This document shows positions 12,301-24,545 of a stretch of 64,000 nt of DNA, piece by piece. Below the pieces are notes generated by a model. That model was not told where the DNA came from, searched no databases, and saw only the letters and a program-made list of their open reading frames with translations. This DNA is from Callaeas wilsoni (taxonomy: Eukaryota > Chordata > Aves > Passeriformes > Callaeidae): NCBI GenBank assembly GCA_013398955.1, contig VWPU01009673.1, positions 89,186-153,185 of the forward strand, written 5' to 3'. Within the stretch, counting starts at the first letter, position 1. Each line of letters opens with the position of its first letter. Both the position numbers and the translations under genes were made by a program.

Positions 12301-15300
12301 AGACTTTATATATAATTTCCCTTTTTAGGCCCTGAGGTGGTCAGGCCAATGAGACTATTTCTGTGGAGAATTTCAGTGGTTCTTTTTTTTTCTTGCCTTT
12401 TGCACTTTTATATCAACTGGATGTGTCAAAAGGTATATTTCTTTTTGTTTAGGTCGTTGTTGCTGGTTTTTTTTCTTCTTTGAATTTGTTGCTTTTCTGG
12501 GATATAGGTAAGAGTGTCACTGAAGGCAAGAGAAATGAACATCTTATGTGAGTAGCAAATACTGCTGAAGTTTAATATAACATAGAGAAACCGTTCAGCA
12601 CCTGAAGCCTCTGAAGGGGCTGACCTGCCTTTGCATCCCCTAATCTGGAGCATCACAATTCCCCCATAAGACTTATTTATTTTCAATTCAAATTGCAATA
12701 GAGGCTTCTTTTGACCACACAACATTTTCCACGTTTTTCAGTCTGAATGAGAAACAAACCAAAAAACTTTGCTTGACAAAGGTTCATGTGCCTTTTACTA
12801 TGTGTGTATAAATAGAACTCTTTGTCTGAATGTGTATGTTCCTGCTTTTTTGATTTTCACAGGAAAATCAAGCTTCAATTTAAGAATATTTTTCAAATAT
12901 TTTTCTACAGAAGAAGGTAGCAATTACCTATATCCACAAGGTGCATAATTGTGTTGATATAACAAGATGAGGAGGATTTCCTATTATGTTCAGTGCCTCC
13001 AGAATTTCTGACTCAAGCATTAGCCATATGTCAGAATAAAAACAGATTTTAATTAGCACAAGTCTTAGAGAAATGGGTGTTGATCTTTCTTAGGAGGAAT
13101 TAGATATTTCATTTTTTCAGTGTACCTATGAAATATTGTGTTTAGTGAACAGCAGACCACAGATAGCTTGGACAGCATAGCATGGAGCAGGTAATGAACA
13201 TACTGAAATACTATACAAAAATTTTATTTATGTCTGCGAAGGATACAAAGTACAAAGTCTGACATTTGAACTCAGGCAGAAGTGGTCAGGAGGAAGTGCA
13301 GGACCATGTGTGGTGACCCCTATTTGGTTATAGGGCGACTGCCTAAGGCTGGAGACTCTTCTGCAGGACAACCATCCTAAAAATGTATACTTGTGCCCAT
13401 GCCAGCTTGTGTCCTGCCTAAAGTGCTGTGGAGTCCGCTTTAGCCTGGCTCTGCCCCTGGCAGTGTAAGTCTCAGGGAAGGCTGTTGATGTCCAAGGGAG
13501 ATGGCAGGTTGAGATATCCCTGTGCCTTTTCTGTAGAAGACATCACTTGTGATTTTTCTTTTGCCTCTTGAACATCCCCCTGCATTCTTTGAACCATTCC
13601 TCTCTGGTGGCATCTGGAGTAACTGAGGAAAGCCTCCATGCCTTAAACACCTCTGGGGATTTGTTGAGACTTGGCAAACTGATGGAGTTTTTAGGTTGCC
13701 TTCAGAAGCCTGTAGAATTTTCTTGTGTGTTAGTCCATGTTTAATTTGTTTTCTATTGTATTTTTGCCAAGGAACTCTTGGGGAATATATCAATAATTGA
13801 CACTATTTCTGTTTACATTTGCTTTCTTGTTTATTCAAAGAAAATTTTGAAATAATTTCTCCTTGAAGTGCAAAGATCCAAATGGATAAAACACCTGTTC
13901 CGGCAAAGGATTAACTTTATCAAGGGAGAGTTTGGATCCTCTTTATATTCCCTGTAACAGGAATGTCTGCAGTGTTGTGATGTATATTGAAGCTTTGCTA
14001 TTTTCTAAATATGATATTGGTGATGATCCAACATGATTATAAAAATGCTGTGGCTACAGTCAGTTTTATGCTTCTGTAGCTCATTGTCTGCTCCCAACTC
14101 AGGCTACAAAATGTTCCCACTACAGGCCTTTTTCAGATCCAGGAATTCACCTACATCTCCTTTGAAAGGGAAATGCCATCAGTTCCTTTGTGGTGCACCT
14201 CAGCACCTACAGCTGGATGTTAGCAGGTAACTTTAGCTCTAGACAGGCTCTTCGCTAAGCCCAGAGCTTGTTCTGTTCAAGGGAAGTTGGAGTCCTGGGT
14301 TTTAAAAAGTAGCTGACTCTTGCAATCACCTCTCTCATTTGTACTTAAAATGTTTTGTAAAACTGTTAGATAGGAATCCTAATGGTGTTTTTTTAATATG
14401 ATTTTGTGTGTGTGTGTGTGATTTTTATTTTTTCCCCCTTCCCTATTAGTTATGAAAAGTTAAATGTTATGAGATCTTCTAATTTTACCCTGTGCCTTTT
14501 GCTCTGCCTGAAGAAAGCCATTTAATGCAGTTTCAGCTGCCAATATCTCTTTGCCACTCAGTCATTACAGCGTAATTGGATCTAAAGTACGTGTATAATT
14601 TGCTGCTAGCAATACTGGCTTGTCTTAATTATGACTTCCAGCTGATTTCTAACAATACTCATCAATGAATATGCATAGCATAGCAGTCAGACTGGTGCGG
14701 ATGAATAACTCTTGAGAACTTGAGCTTTCATGCTATCTACGTATCAAGCTGTTCTAAAGCATCAAGGCAGGATCTCTGGCGTAAACTGGATGGAGACTTT
14801 CAGAAGGGCTTCTGACACAGCCCAGGACACAATGAGTGCAAAGCCTGAGATGTTCTAGATTCTACATATGTGTGCATTCTTCCACATTTGGCAAAATTTC
14901 TGGGAGAAAATGAAGAAAATCTGAGAGGTGTAAACGTGACCTCCTAGGCATATGATTTCCCCAGTGCTTTCTTCTACATTCACCCTGACTGAAGGCTACA
15001 AATACATTTTCACTGAGAGCATTTCTATTAAGTGTCTCTTCCGCAAGCCGGCTCTTTGAAAGATCTGTATTTAATTTTAAGCTGGGTGCTATTCTTGCCC
15101 ATCTGCTTGTGATTTTTTTAAGCCTCCTACTTTTCCTCACCTGAAAACTGTCATGTCACAGAAAACTGGTTTTCCGGGTTGTAACAGTACTTTTAAAAAG
15201 AAACACAGTCCTGAATTAGGGTCACATAAAGCTCTAAAGCTGTTCCAAGCACCTCCCTCCTCACAGGGACATATAGTTTTGTTTGCAGATTGCAGCTGGA

Positions 15301-18300
15301 GGATCTTAAAGTTTATCACAACAAATACTCAGCTCCTCTTGGGTATCAAGGATGTAGTATTTTAATAGAATCCTTGCACTTGCACTCCAACGCCCGATAA
15401 GAGGTCTTGATTTGGCCAACTTGGCATTAGAAAATTTGGGCATGTGGCAAACCCTACTCGAGGTTATGAAAACTCTGTTGGGATTGTGAGAGATTTGGAC
15501 AAGCTGAAAGACTACAGGCACAGCAGTGAATTTTATGATTAGCTATCTATCTATACTTGCATATTTTCAGTTATCAGTAGCTTCATTTAAAAATATCTGG
15601 TATACCATTCTAGAGGGACATTTCAGGTTTCCTGAGTTTTTTTTTTTTTTTCTTTTTTTTTTTTTTAAATTTATTTTTTTTTCTTTTCTTTTTCATTTTC
15701 ATTTTTCTTTCCTTTTTTTTGAGTATTATATTCAGGACAGCTCCCTCAGGTGTTCTGCTTGAAAGCTGGGGCAGACAAGCTTTTAAGGGAATTCTCACTG
15801 TATTTTCTCTATATGTACTGCACAGTGGAATTCAATATTCATAAATTACTTTTGGCTGCTGTTAGTATTTCTCATCTCTGTTAATTCATGTGCCAGATAT
15901 TTTTAAAATGAATCATTAAACATCAGGAGATTTGATGCTTGTTCCACATGCAACAGCGCACTATTGAACAAAACTCCAGTGCTTTGTACTAATGCTAAAC
16001 CCTACCTTTGATTTTGTAATAAATATAGAAGTCAGAGGCAGAATACATCACATCCTGTACTGTCAGGTTGGCAGAGATAATTGATCATACCTTTCTGACA
16101 GCACTGCATTTGACTGCAAGTCTCATGCAGCCCTACTTTAGATCATATAAAGGCATCAGGATGATGAAAAGCAGGCTGGCTTAGAAGACAGCATACAGTG
16201 ATGCACCACTGTCATATTTATTTAGTGGCATGTGTCTGCTAAAATGCTTCAAGTTGTAGCTCATGGTAATAATTCTCTCTTATGTTGAATCCATCTTGGC
16301 CCATTTTATTCCTTTACCCATATTTTAAACAAAAATTGTTGTCAGAAACCTTTCCAAAATGGAAACATAAAGCCTTTATCTAAAGCAGACACATGTGGGT
16401 AATAAAATAGCTCATCTCTGCACTCACTTAGAGTGCTGTTTTTAGAAATGAAATCATTATGTGTTAGTCAAAAGGCTAGATGGTCACCCAAACACTCCTG
16501 GTTCTTCCTGCTTTAGAAAAAACCTGTTTACTCAAGTATCAGAAACTCTCTAGTCCTATAGATTTGAGTTTGTTTTGTTGCTGTTTGGCTCTTGGTGATG
16601 GATGTCTGCACCAAAGCTCTGGACTTGAATATTGAATTTGGACCTGAAACCCAAAAATTTATCTGAGCAGAGGGAGCAAGGAGCAGCAGCCTGTGACTGT
16701 CTCCCTGTCCTGCCTTGTTGGTGAGGGGTTTGTGTATCTGTCATAAGAACAGAACTCATTTGGAAGCTGCTCTCATGGAGAAATTGTAGTTCATTCGTGT
16801 TATGAATGTGCCTGCATACAAACTACAGACTGGTGCAGCACACTGCGTTGGGTTTTCTCACAATTTTTCAAGATGTTATTTGAGGTGCATTTAGGTTTGG
16901 TTTGTATGGCTTTATTTTGGCTTTCTCTTTTATAATACAGTTGATTTTCTGTATATACATGTACATGTATGTATGTATTCTTTAGGGGTAGTGATGCAGA
17001 GCTGCACTTCTGTGTTGCAAGTTTAAGACAATCAATGAAGTATTATTTAATGCATGCCAATTTCTTTTTTAATACTATTTCTAAAGTAAATTGCAGCAAG
17101 CACACAGCCATCCACCACGGAATAATAAATTGATATAGAATGTGTGGGGAAAAAGCAATAAGCCAGAATCATAAAAAAGCTCAGTGCACCGTTCCAGCAA
17201 CACAAAGCAGTCGTAAAGCTGAGGTTGGAATTGCACACAGCAAATGGTGTACACCAGTAAATCTGGCCCTGGTAATTTTATTGCACATGACATACAGGCC
17301 AGAAAAACATTTAGATAATTGAAATTAACACTTTTAACAATGATCTATAAAGCAGTGAATGATAATCAAGAGGTTCTTTCAAGCTCTTTGTAGCAAACTT
17401 ATAGTACTTCACAATCTGTTTTTCTCCAATATAAATGAGACAAAATAACACAGACCCTCTTTTCCTTAAGTATGGTACATCTTTTTGGTAAGGTATCATA
17501 CCAGCCCCTAGTTTGCCAAACACTACAACTGTGCAATGGAATGAAGGCTCGTTATTTTGCTCTTGGAACAAAGTTAGATAAAAAAGGAAAAGATAATAAA
17601 AAGGAGCTGTTGGAAAAACATTAAACAGATTTTTTTTTTGATCCATGCAAATCTGCACATGTGTTTACTCATCTCAAAGTGGCTGTGCATACCAGATCAT
17701 GTGAACATAGCCCTTGGGTAGGTAGAAAGGCTGCTGCAAACTTTGAAGTCCTTTGGAGGGTTTAACCACTGCTGGAAGACTTGTGATATTCTTTACTGAT
17801 ACTCTCAAAATTAAAAAATTTTCTATTTTGTATTTCTTCCATCCCATATTTTTCAATGATGCTCTTAAAATGCAACCATTTCCTTTCTTTCTAACTAAAC
17901 CGATGAAAGAAAAGATTGAATCTCTCAGGCAATAAATCAGCTTTTTAATGTTGGATCAGCTGTTTAAATCACTGTTTGACCATATTATTGGCCACTGTGT
18001 CTCATTAAGCTGCCTCCCAAAGCCACCAGGCAGAGAGACTGCTATTTAACAGCATCCCGTCCAGGCAACAAGCCTTTAAAATGAACCTGGGAAGAAGTGG
18101 GAACACTGCCTTGCATCATATTGTGCACAGGATGAAACGTTTCCCTGTGGATTAGAACTAAAATCTCACCAGAATCCTTTTTAAAAATGAGATAGTTTTG
18201 CTTATCTGAGTTCTGTGCAGAAATCTGGCCATTGCTTTCCAGTCTACCAATCCGAGCTCTTTCATGAATACCAAATTAATTTCAAAAAAATCAACATCTG

Positions 18301-19689
18301 TAAAACAATTTTTGTAGAGGAAGCAGCAGTATTGGGAAAGCAATGGAAATATGGATTTGCATTAAATTCCCCTTTTTTGTCAGGTGATAGGAATGCCTCA
18401 GAAGTACTACTGCATATATTTTAAAAAAACCCAATTCCTCCAGACTTACAAAAACCATTTTTTTCTCAAATAAAAGCAGACAAACGTGTGGGTGAGAGAA
18501 GGAGTAAAGCATTGGAAGTGGGAGAACACATAAGAGCAATGTCCTGTGTACTAATCCTGAAACTCTGGGGAAGGAGCGAGTGCTTCAGGAGGGGAGTTGT
18601 GCTGCCAAAATTTTGGGACTGATATTCCTGGCTCTTCTCTGGAGCACCTCCAGCACCAGTCTTTCAGGTGCTGCCACTGTGGAGAAATTTGGCTGGAGTG
18701 GTTTTCTGGCTGGTGGAAAAGGTGCAATGTACCTGGAAAAGTCATCAGCCTCCATGGAGAGGCAGCCTCATACCCAGTGGGACTGTGGAATATAATGAGA
18801 ATAAAGTCTGGGAAAAAATGGGTGTCTTTTGAGAACCAACCCAGAAGCCCATTTTTGTGACAAATGTAAGTTACTGGAAGCTCTCAAACCATGAAGTCTT
18901 TTATACCGAGCTATAATAGACTGTATAAAAGAAATTGAGCTCCAAAGTGAACATAGAGGTGCTTTCAGAGTTGTATTTCTGTGCTCCTGTCTCCGTGGGG
19001 GATAATTAACTCAGCTCCCTGGAGAGGCAAACAGATCTCAGGGGAAAAAATAAAGGAAGGCTCAGTTCCTGAGGGCAGTTGTGAAAGCTGGGTTATTTTA
19101 GGAGGCTGGAGAAAAGGAGGAAGATAACAGTAGGAAAACAGTCTGAATTGAGAGGATCAGGACAGTATGCCACCGGAGACATCACCTGTAGGAAAGAATG
19201 GGCAGAGTTTTCTCCCTATGAATTTCAAGTCCTGGTGTCTTGAAGAGGAAACTACAGGCTTAAAGTCCCCTTAAAGAGGGATGCCATAGAAACAGACCTA
19301 TCTCTTCTTCCAGAGGAAACCAGTGGCTGCTGGATGAAACCTGAGGGCAGGTAAGAACTGCCTGGGACAAGTTAATGACTAGGACTGAGCTGAAAAGAGG
19401 TCCAAGCTGTTGCAGAATTCATTTGTATGAACAGAGAATGAATATTCTTATAAACCTTTCAAAATATCTGATTTGCCTTCCATGTTTTTCCCCATATTTA
19501 CATTCAGGAAACAAATGCATTTGAGTGTGGGTGACGTACTAATTAACAAACTGATTTCTTGACAGTTGACTCCTATTCAACAGTATTTGAGGAATATTGT
19601 TTTGAAATCTTTAGTCTACAGTTGAGGAATTATATCCATAAAAAATTGTGATTGATTGGGACAGGCACATAATATTATTTCTGTTCTGC
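12301..19689. other. Intergenic, AT-rich unique DNA
   Basis: No gene is recognised. Short low-complexity tracts occur: (TG)n at 14405-14421 and a long T-rich run at 15640-15720. The stretch at about 17940-18130 looks like unique, possibly conserved sequence (see findings). Many short open frames occur on both strands with no family resemblance. The stretch could include the distal part of a long SLC7A11 3' UTR at its left edge. Confidence 0.6.
15640..15721. repeat. T-rich low-complexity tract
   Basis: About 80 bases of nearly pure T with scattered C and A. It gives rise to spurious Phe-rich (+) and Lys-rich (-) open frames. Confidence 0.9.
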
Positions 19690-19862
19690 TGAGGCACCTG
19701 TTGATGTTGTGGATGTCTCATACCTGAAAATGTTCAAGGCCAGGTTTGATGGGACTTTGAGCAACCTGATCTACTGAAAGGTGACGCTGGTCATGGCAAG
19801 GGGGTTGGAATAAGGTGATCTTTAAGGTCTTTGCCAACCCAAACAATTTAATGACTCTATTC
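19690..19862 (+). mobile_element. CR1 LINE 3'-end fragment, diverged
   Basis: The sequence follows the CR1 3' end: a GATGTCTCATACCTG-like segment, GTTCAAGGCCAGGTTTGATG, the GGGGTTGGAATAAGGTGATC block, then AAGGTC and a decayed form of the terminal octamer repeat (ACTCTATT). It is 5'-truncated, as nearly all CR1 copies are, and more decayed than the copy at 20734. Confidence 0.85.
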
Positions 19863-20733
19863 CAAACATTTATGTTCAAAGGATAACAGGAAGAGCATGC
19901 GCAAAAAGTTTCAGTTACAATTACACTTTTGAAGTAATAAAATAATAAATTAAAAGACAGCAACAGATTTTGGCTTTCTTTTGGAACATCTAATTTGATG
20001 TATTTTAAACAGAGTAACCAAGTATTCAAATTTAAGAGGAACTTACAGAGCCATAATTTAGAAGTTGTAGACTCTTTTTGGAATGGTAATATTTTTTTCC
20101 TCTTAACTGTGTTCATACTGCTCATGGGGTTCCAAAAGTACTTTGAAATCTTTGCTTGCAGTTCAAGTTCACTCCTAAAAGATTTTGTTCATTTAAAAAA
20201 AAGCGCTTTGCTTTTATTTTCTACACAGTTCATATTCTTGCATTATTGGCAATGCTAGGAGCAGACCAGGAGCTATCATTCCAGAAGCAGCTATATGAAG
20301 TCTAGGAAGACTTACGGATTTTACATTAACAGCCTATTTTGCAGAAATCTTTTACTCTTCATTAACAAAATACAGGTCTGATGAGTATCATGACACTACT
20401 ACTTTTTTATTTATGTTTCTGTTATTACAAAAATTGATTGTAACTCCACTTCAGTTGGTTTTCCTATTTATTATAATATGCCATATTCAATATGCTTTTT
20501 TTAAAGACAACAATTTATGTTTAGAAGTTCTAGTCCAGAAAATCCTATCTTTCATCATTTCTTTCTGATTTTCATTACGCTTATTTCTAATAATTGGTAA
20601 TGCTCAGAATCCTGCATTTTGGGCTGCAGTTTTTTTGTCGTCCTGCCAAAAACTTCAGCATTGTTCTGCTTTCCTTGGTACTTAGTGTTTGTTCTTGTAA
20701 ATAACTACAGGGTTTCCTTACAAAGAAATTATT

Positions 20734-20992
20734 GATAGGACAAGGGGGAATGGCTTCCAGCTGAAAGAGGGTAGGTTTAGAATAGGTATTAGTTGGAAAT
20801 TCTTTACTGTGAGGGTGGTGAGGCCCTGCACAGGTTGCCCAGAGAAGCTGGGGATGCCCCATCCCTGAAAGTGTTCAAGGCCAAGTTGGATGGGCAACCT
20901 TCTAGTGGGAAGCATCCCTCCTGTGGCAGAGGGGTTGAAACTAGATGATCTCTAAGGTCCCTTCCAATCCAAATCACTCTATGATTCTATGA
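20734..20992 (+). mobile_element. CR1 LINE 3'-end fragment
   Basis: It starts GATAGGACAAGGGGGAATGG and runs through the CR1 3' UTR landmarks (TTCTTTACTGTGAGGGTGG, a GGTTGCCCAGAGAAGCTG block, GTTCAAGGCC, GATGATCTCTAAGGTCC) to the terminal octamer-type repeat CTATGATTCTATGA at 20979-20992. It is 5'-truncated. It sits about 870 bp from a second same-strand CR1 fragment. Confidence 0.93.
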
Positions 20993-23369
20993 GTACCTTA
21001 GTAGAATACTTTTATAAATGTAGGTATGTAAGAATTCCATTTTCTTAATGTTCTATGGCTGATTCTGCAACTAAAAAGCAGGAGTGATCCTGTTAAATAT
21101 CGCTTTACAAAAAACATTAGGAAAGACCTGTTATTGTTATGTGTTATAATTTCATCTAAAATTTTTCTACTTCTTGTTCTGAATGTTATAGCTCAGCATA
21201 TGAATATTCAGCTCTCTTCACTCTGGTGCCCAAAGTGTTCTGGTAACTGTAATCCCAGAACACACTAAATTCCTTACTGAATGTCTATGCATCAAAATAA
21301 TAGTTATCCCTTCACAGATTATACACCAGCTTCAGCCTGGATAACAACAAACCCTGTAAGTTTTGTGTAACAGTACACAAAGTACCTCCCCACATTACCA
21401 AAATTTTGTATTGTCAAAACATGTTTTTTTTGATCTACAAACCTTATAGTTTTCTTTTTAGTCTTTATAAAATGTTATAGTTATAATAATGTCGTAGTCT
21501 TCTTTTTTCTCCTCATGTCCTATAGTACAAGATTTCTCTTGGCAATTTCTTTTATTTTCTCTCTTTGTATTTTAGGAGCCACACAGAGAAAGGTAAAGCT
21601 CTGCAAGAGCTGTCTCCTTTTGGATACATTTATTTACACATATATATGTAAATGGCCAGGAGAGCACTTTCCTTTGCTTCTCTTTTTTTTTTTTTCCCCT
21701 CCCTTCAGCTGTGGCAAAAAAAGTTATATTCCATCTGCATGAATAGCCTTCTGGAAAAAATAAGATCAGATTAAGAGCTAACTTCAGAGCTGTGGATGCT
21801 GGATCTTTGAAAATATATTCATTTCACTTGCCTCTAACCATCTGCAAACTCAGTATATTTAGTGCAAGACTGGAAGGTCTCTGTAGTCACTGGAAACAAA
21901 CTGGTCCTTCCAGGAGGCAATGTGAGCTCTTCTGGTGTACGAAGGATGAATTTTTCTCTGCCTGCCTTCTGCTTGTAGTGGAGTTGTACTTTCTTGTCTC
22001 TCCAGCACAGTTGGACTTTCACACCTTTTGACACAGCACACAGCATTTTGAAAATGGTGGGCCTTCTCTTCACTTCCTCTGGAGTAGTCTGGTTTTCCCC
22101 ACTGACCATGGAGAACACCCTTAGACTATAGAAGAATGTAAGTCAGATATCAGATGCCAAGGCAACTGAGAATTTAGAAGAGATAAATCCTACTCTTTGA
22201 AGCAGTACTGATAAACCCAGCAAGACAATCCATCCAACTAGCAGTGCACATGCCTGAGTAAGAAGCCAGGATAATGTGCAGAGGGAAGAAAACATTTGAG
22301 GTGAAAACGGAAAAAAGGGTGCTTCAGTCCCACTCCAAAAGGTACAATGGTATCTGTCACTGGGGCAGATGGAGTGACCTGCCTTTTGCAGATTTTATGG
22401 CCATGGAGTTAAGGGAAAACAGCTTTTTTCCTTTTTTTTTTTTTTGCAGTAAACCTCAAACACAAAAATTTAAAGGAGAAGATGCCAAATATATAGTGGT
22501 CAGTGCCCGTGATGGGAGCATCCAGTTCAGATCTTCCCACCCCTGCAGTGTTTCTGGAGACTCTTTCCATTCCTTCTCCTGAGGCTGCTTCACTTCATCC
22601 AAACTCTTATGTGGTAAATGCAGGCAGTGGGAGCAACATGGGGTCCAAGAGGAATGCTTTAACAGTCATGGCCATAAGGGTTTTTTACTCCCATACTCTT
22701 TCTCTCTGGTACCATTCAGTTCAAAATGCTGCAGACAATGAACTGATGTTTTATTTTCTGAAACAAATAAGCACTTCAGTACTTTAGTACTGACATGGCA
22801 AGTAGGCATCTCTGCACTTCTCTGAAGTGCATGAAGACATTGAACAATCAAAAAAAGAAGAGTGAGAAAGGCCGTAAGAAGTACCCCTGCTGTGGTATTT
22901 TTCCTCTGTAAAGATGTCATAGACTAGTTCCTTTTATTTATAGCTATACTAGCATATACTGAACTCAATTTTTCAAAAGCTATTTTGCTATAAGCCCTAC
23001 TCCCTGTCTTTACCATTGTTATAGGCACTCCATAGTCAGATGAAGTTATTAACAGAAGGCCTATAAATTCAAGTCATTAAACAGAATATCTGTCATTCAA
23101 CTGAAAATAATTCAGAATAATAAATTGAAAACATTAAAGCCCCTTCCAAACTGAGAGAGAGACCTCTTGTCCAGAGATCTGAAGACTCTGAGTCACCTAG
23201 TAAAGGCAACTGGCCCCTTCCATCCACTGTGAACTAAAATCTGGTCACATTTGTCATAGTTTCAACTGCAGCAAAAGAAGGCTGGTGGAAACTGAGTACC
23301 TGACCCAATATATAACACCTCGAAAGTTTCTTAGTGACTCAGGAGGTGACTCCCTATGGTCAATCTCAG
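20993..23369. other. Intergenic between CR1 and the retrovirus
   Basis: AT-rich unique DNA with T-runs at about 21682-21697 and 22429-22446. Short open frames (up to 102 codons) overlap on both strands and show no recognisable family. No repeat is identified. Confidence 0.55.
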
Positions 23370-23375
23370 CATTTC

Positions 23376-23732
23376 TGTTGGAAGAGATAGGATAGAATTC
23401 AGTTACAGGCTGTGGGATGAGCCTGCAGAATGCCATGGCAGCACAGAGCAGTTAGTCTCTGCCTGACCTTGAGAAGAGGAGGTGCCACACATCAGACCCC
23501 TATGGAGAGGAGCCTGCTGGAAGCTGCCAAACACCTCAACAGCGAGTGATCACCCCATGTAAGGATATTAAGAAAGCATGTTGCTGACATGGCAATGTGT
23601 GATAGGTCACTTAGTGAGAATTACCATATAAGGAAATACTGTGTCTTGAAGAAGTGCATAAAACCAGCTCATTTGTTTTAATAAAGGATTCAGATTCCCT
23701 GCCAGTCTGAGTCCGTGCCTCTGTCATTCACA
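23376..23732 (+). repeat. 5' LTR of the class II retrovirus
   Basis: 357 bp, starting TGTTGG and ending TTCACA. It carries a CATAAAA promoter-like box at about 23657-23663 and AATAAA at 23680-23685, about 50 bases before the end. The interior matches the 3' LTR at 27686, for example the shared GCTGGAAGCTGCCAAACACC and GGATTCAGATTCCCTG blocks. Confidence 0.93.
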
Positions 23733-23734
23733 AA

Positions 23735-23754
23735 TGGCGCCCTGCATCAGGGAC
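23735..23754 (+). promoter_or_regulatory. Primer binding site, lysine-tRNA type
   Basis: Two bases after the 5' LTR the sequence begins TGGCGCCC and, after a short altered stretch, reads CAGGGAC. TGGCGCCC is the start of the site complementary to lysine tRNAs, and CAGGGAC matches the end of the Lys3-type site. The middle is changed and slightly longer. The lysine assignment rests on these two blocks. Confidence 0.75.
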
Positions 23755-23912
23755 TTGGTAGGCAACTAGTGGTTGTACTGGTAATGACACTGGGCTGAAC
23801 TTTACAGGCGGCTGAAACAAAGCCCGGGAGCTGAAATGAAGCTCAGGAGCTGAAACACAGCTTGTGGTGCCAATTGACCTTTCCACAGGACGGAGGGTAG
23901 CAGCCGAGAAAT

Positions 23913-24545
23913 ACAGGAAATTGTGTATCCCAGGAACAAAAGAACGTCCGAGAGATGTTGGAACAGATTTTGAATAAACACAGCAGGAAAGTCGAATCTA
24001 CAGATATGAACAGACTCTTGTTCTGGGCAAAAACCTGTAATCCAACTTTAGATAGTACCAATGTTTTTGACTCTAGGACATGGGAAGCTCTAGGGGTTGC
24101 TTTGTGGGACTGAATTACCAATGCGACACAGCACTGACAAAAAGTTTTGTATTCATGGAAGACTGTGTGCAAGGCACTCATGGCGCACGCAGCACCTGAT
24201 GACTGGACAAAGAAGGACATTTGTGCCACTGCAGCAGCCATGCTGATCCCTTCTGCACCACCATGGAATGAAACACAAAACTTTGACAATAAGTCTGCCG
24301 GGGCTGTGGAAAGAGAACCAGAAGATGGCCTCTGGTCCCCTGGCTTGTTTGATCCTGGAGGGGAGCATGACGGTATCATGGAAGAGCTCGTGCCGCCCTG
24401 CACCATGTGGCATCAACTGGAGCTGTGTCACGGTGAGTGGCTGGAGCCAGGGGGGCCCTTCCTGGCAGCATATTTCCTCTCCACCTATCCTCTGTGGGAG
24501 TGTAGCCATGGCAGTGGGTGTACAGTGGCGAGCACATGGCAGTGA
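23913..24545 (+). pseudogene. Endogenous retroviral gag relic (matrix region)
   Basis: An open frame with the character of a betaretroviral matrix protein follows the leader. The position expected for the initiator reads ACA (23913-23915) directly before Gly-Asn-Cys, so the start codon is lost. A Gly at position 2 is the usual myristoylation site. Two in-frame TGA stops follow (24111-24113 and 24135-24137). Downstream in the same frame a PSAP motif (24249-24260), the usual late-domain signal that recruits TSG101, is preserved, followed by an acidic region. The gag-like character fades after about 24400, and the frame closes at 24543-24545. Capsid and nucleocapsid regions are not recognisable. 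This is a dead gene. Confidence 0.75.

Noticed and set aside
15526..15798. Phe-rich (+) and Lys-rich (-) open frames
   Set aside because: Both are translations of a T-rich low-complexity tract.
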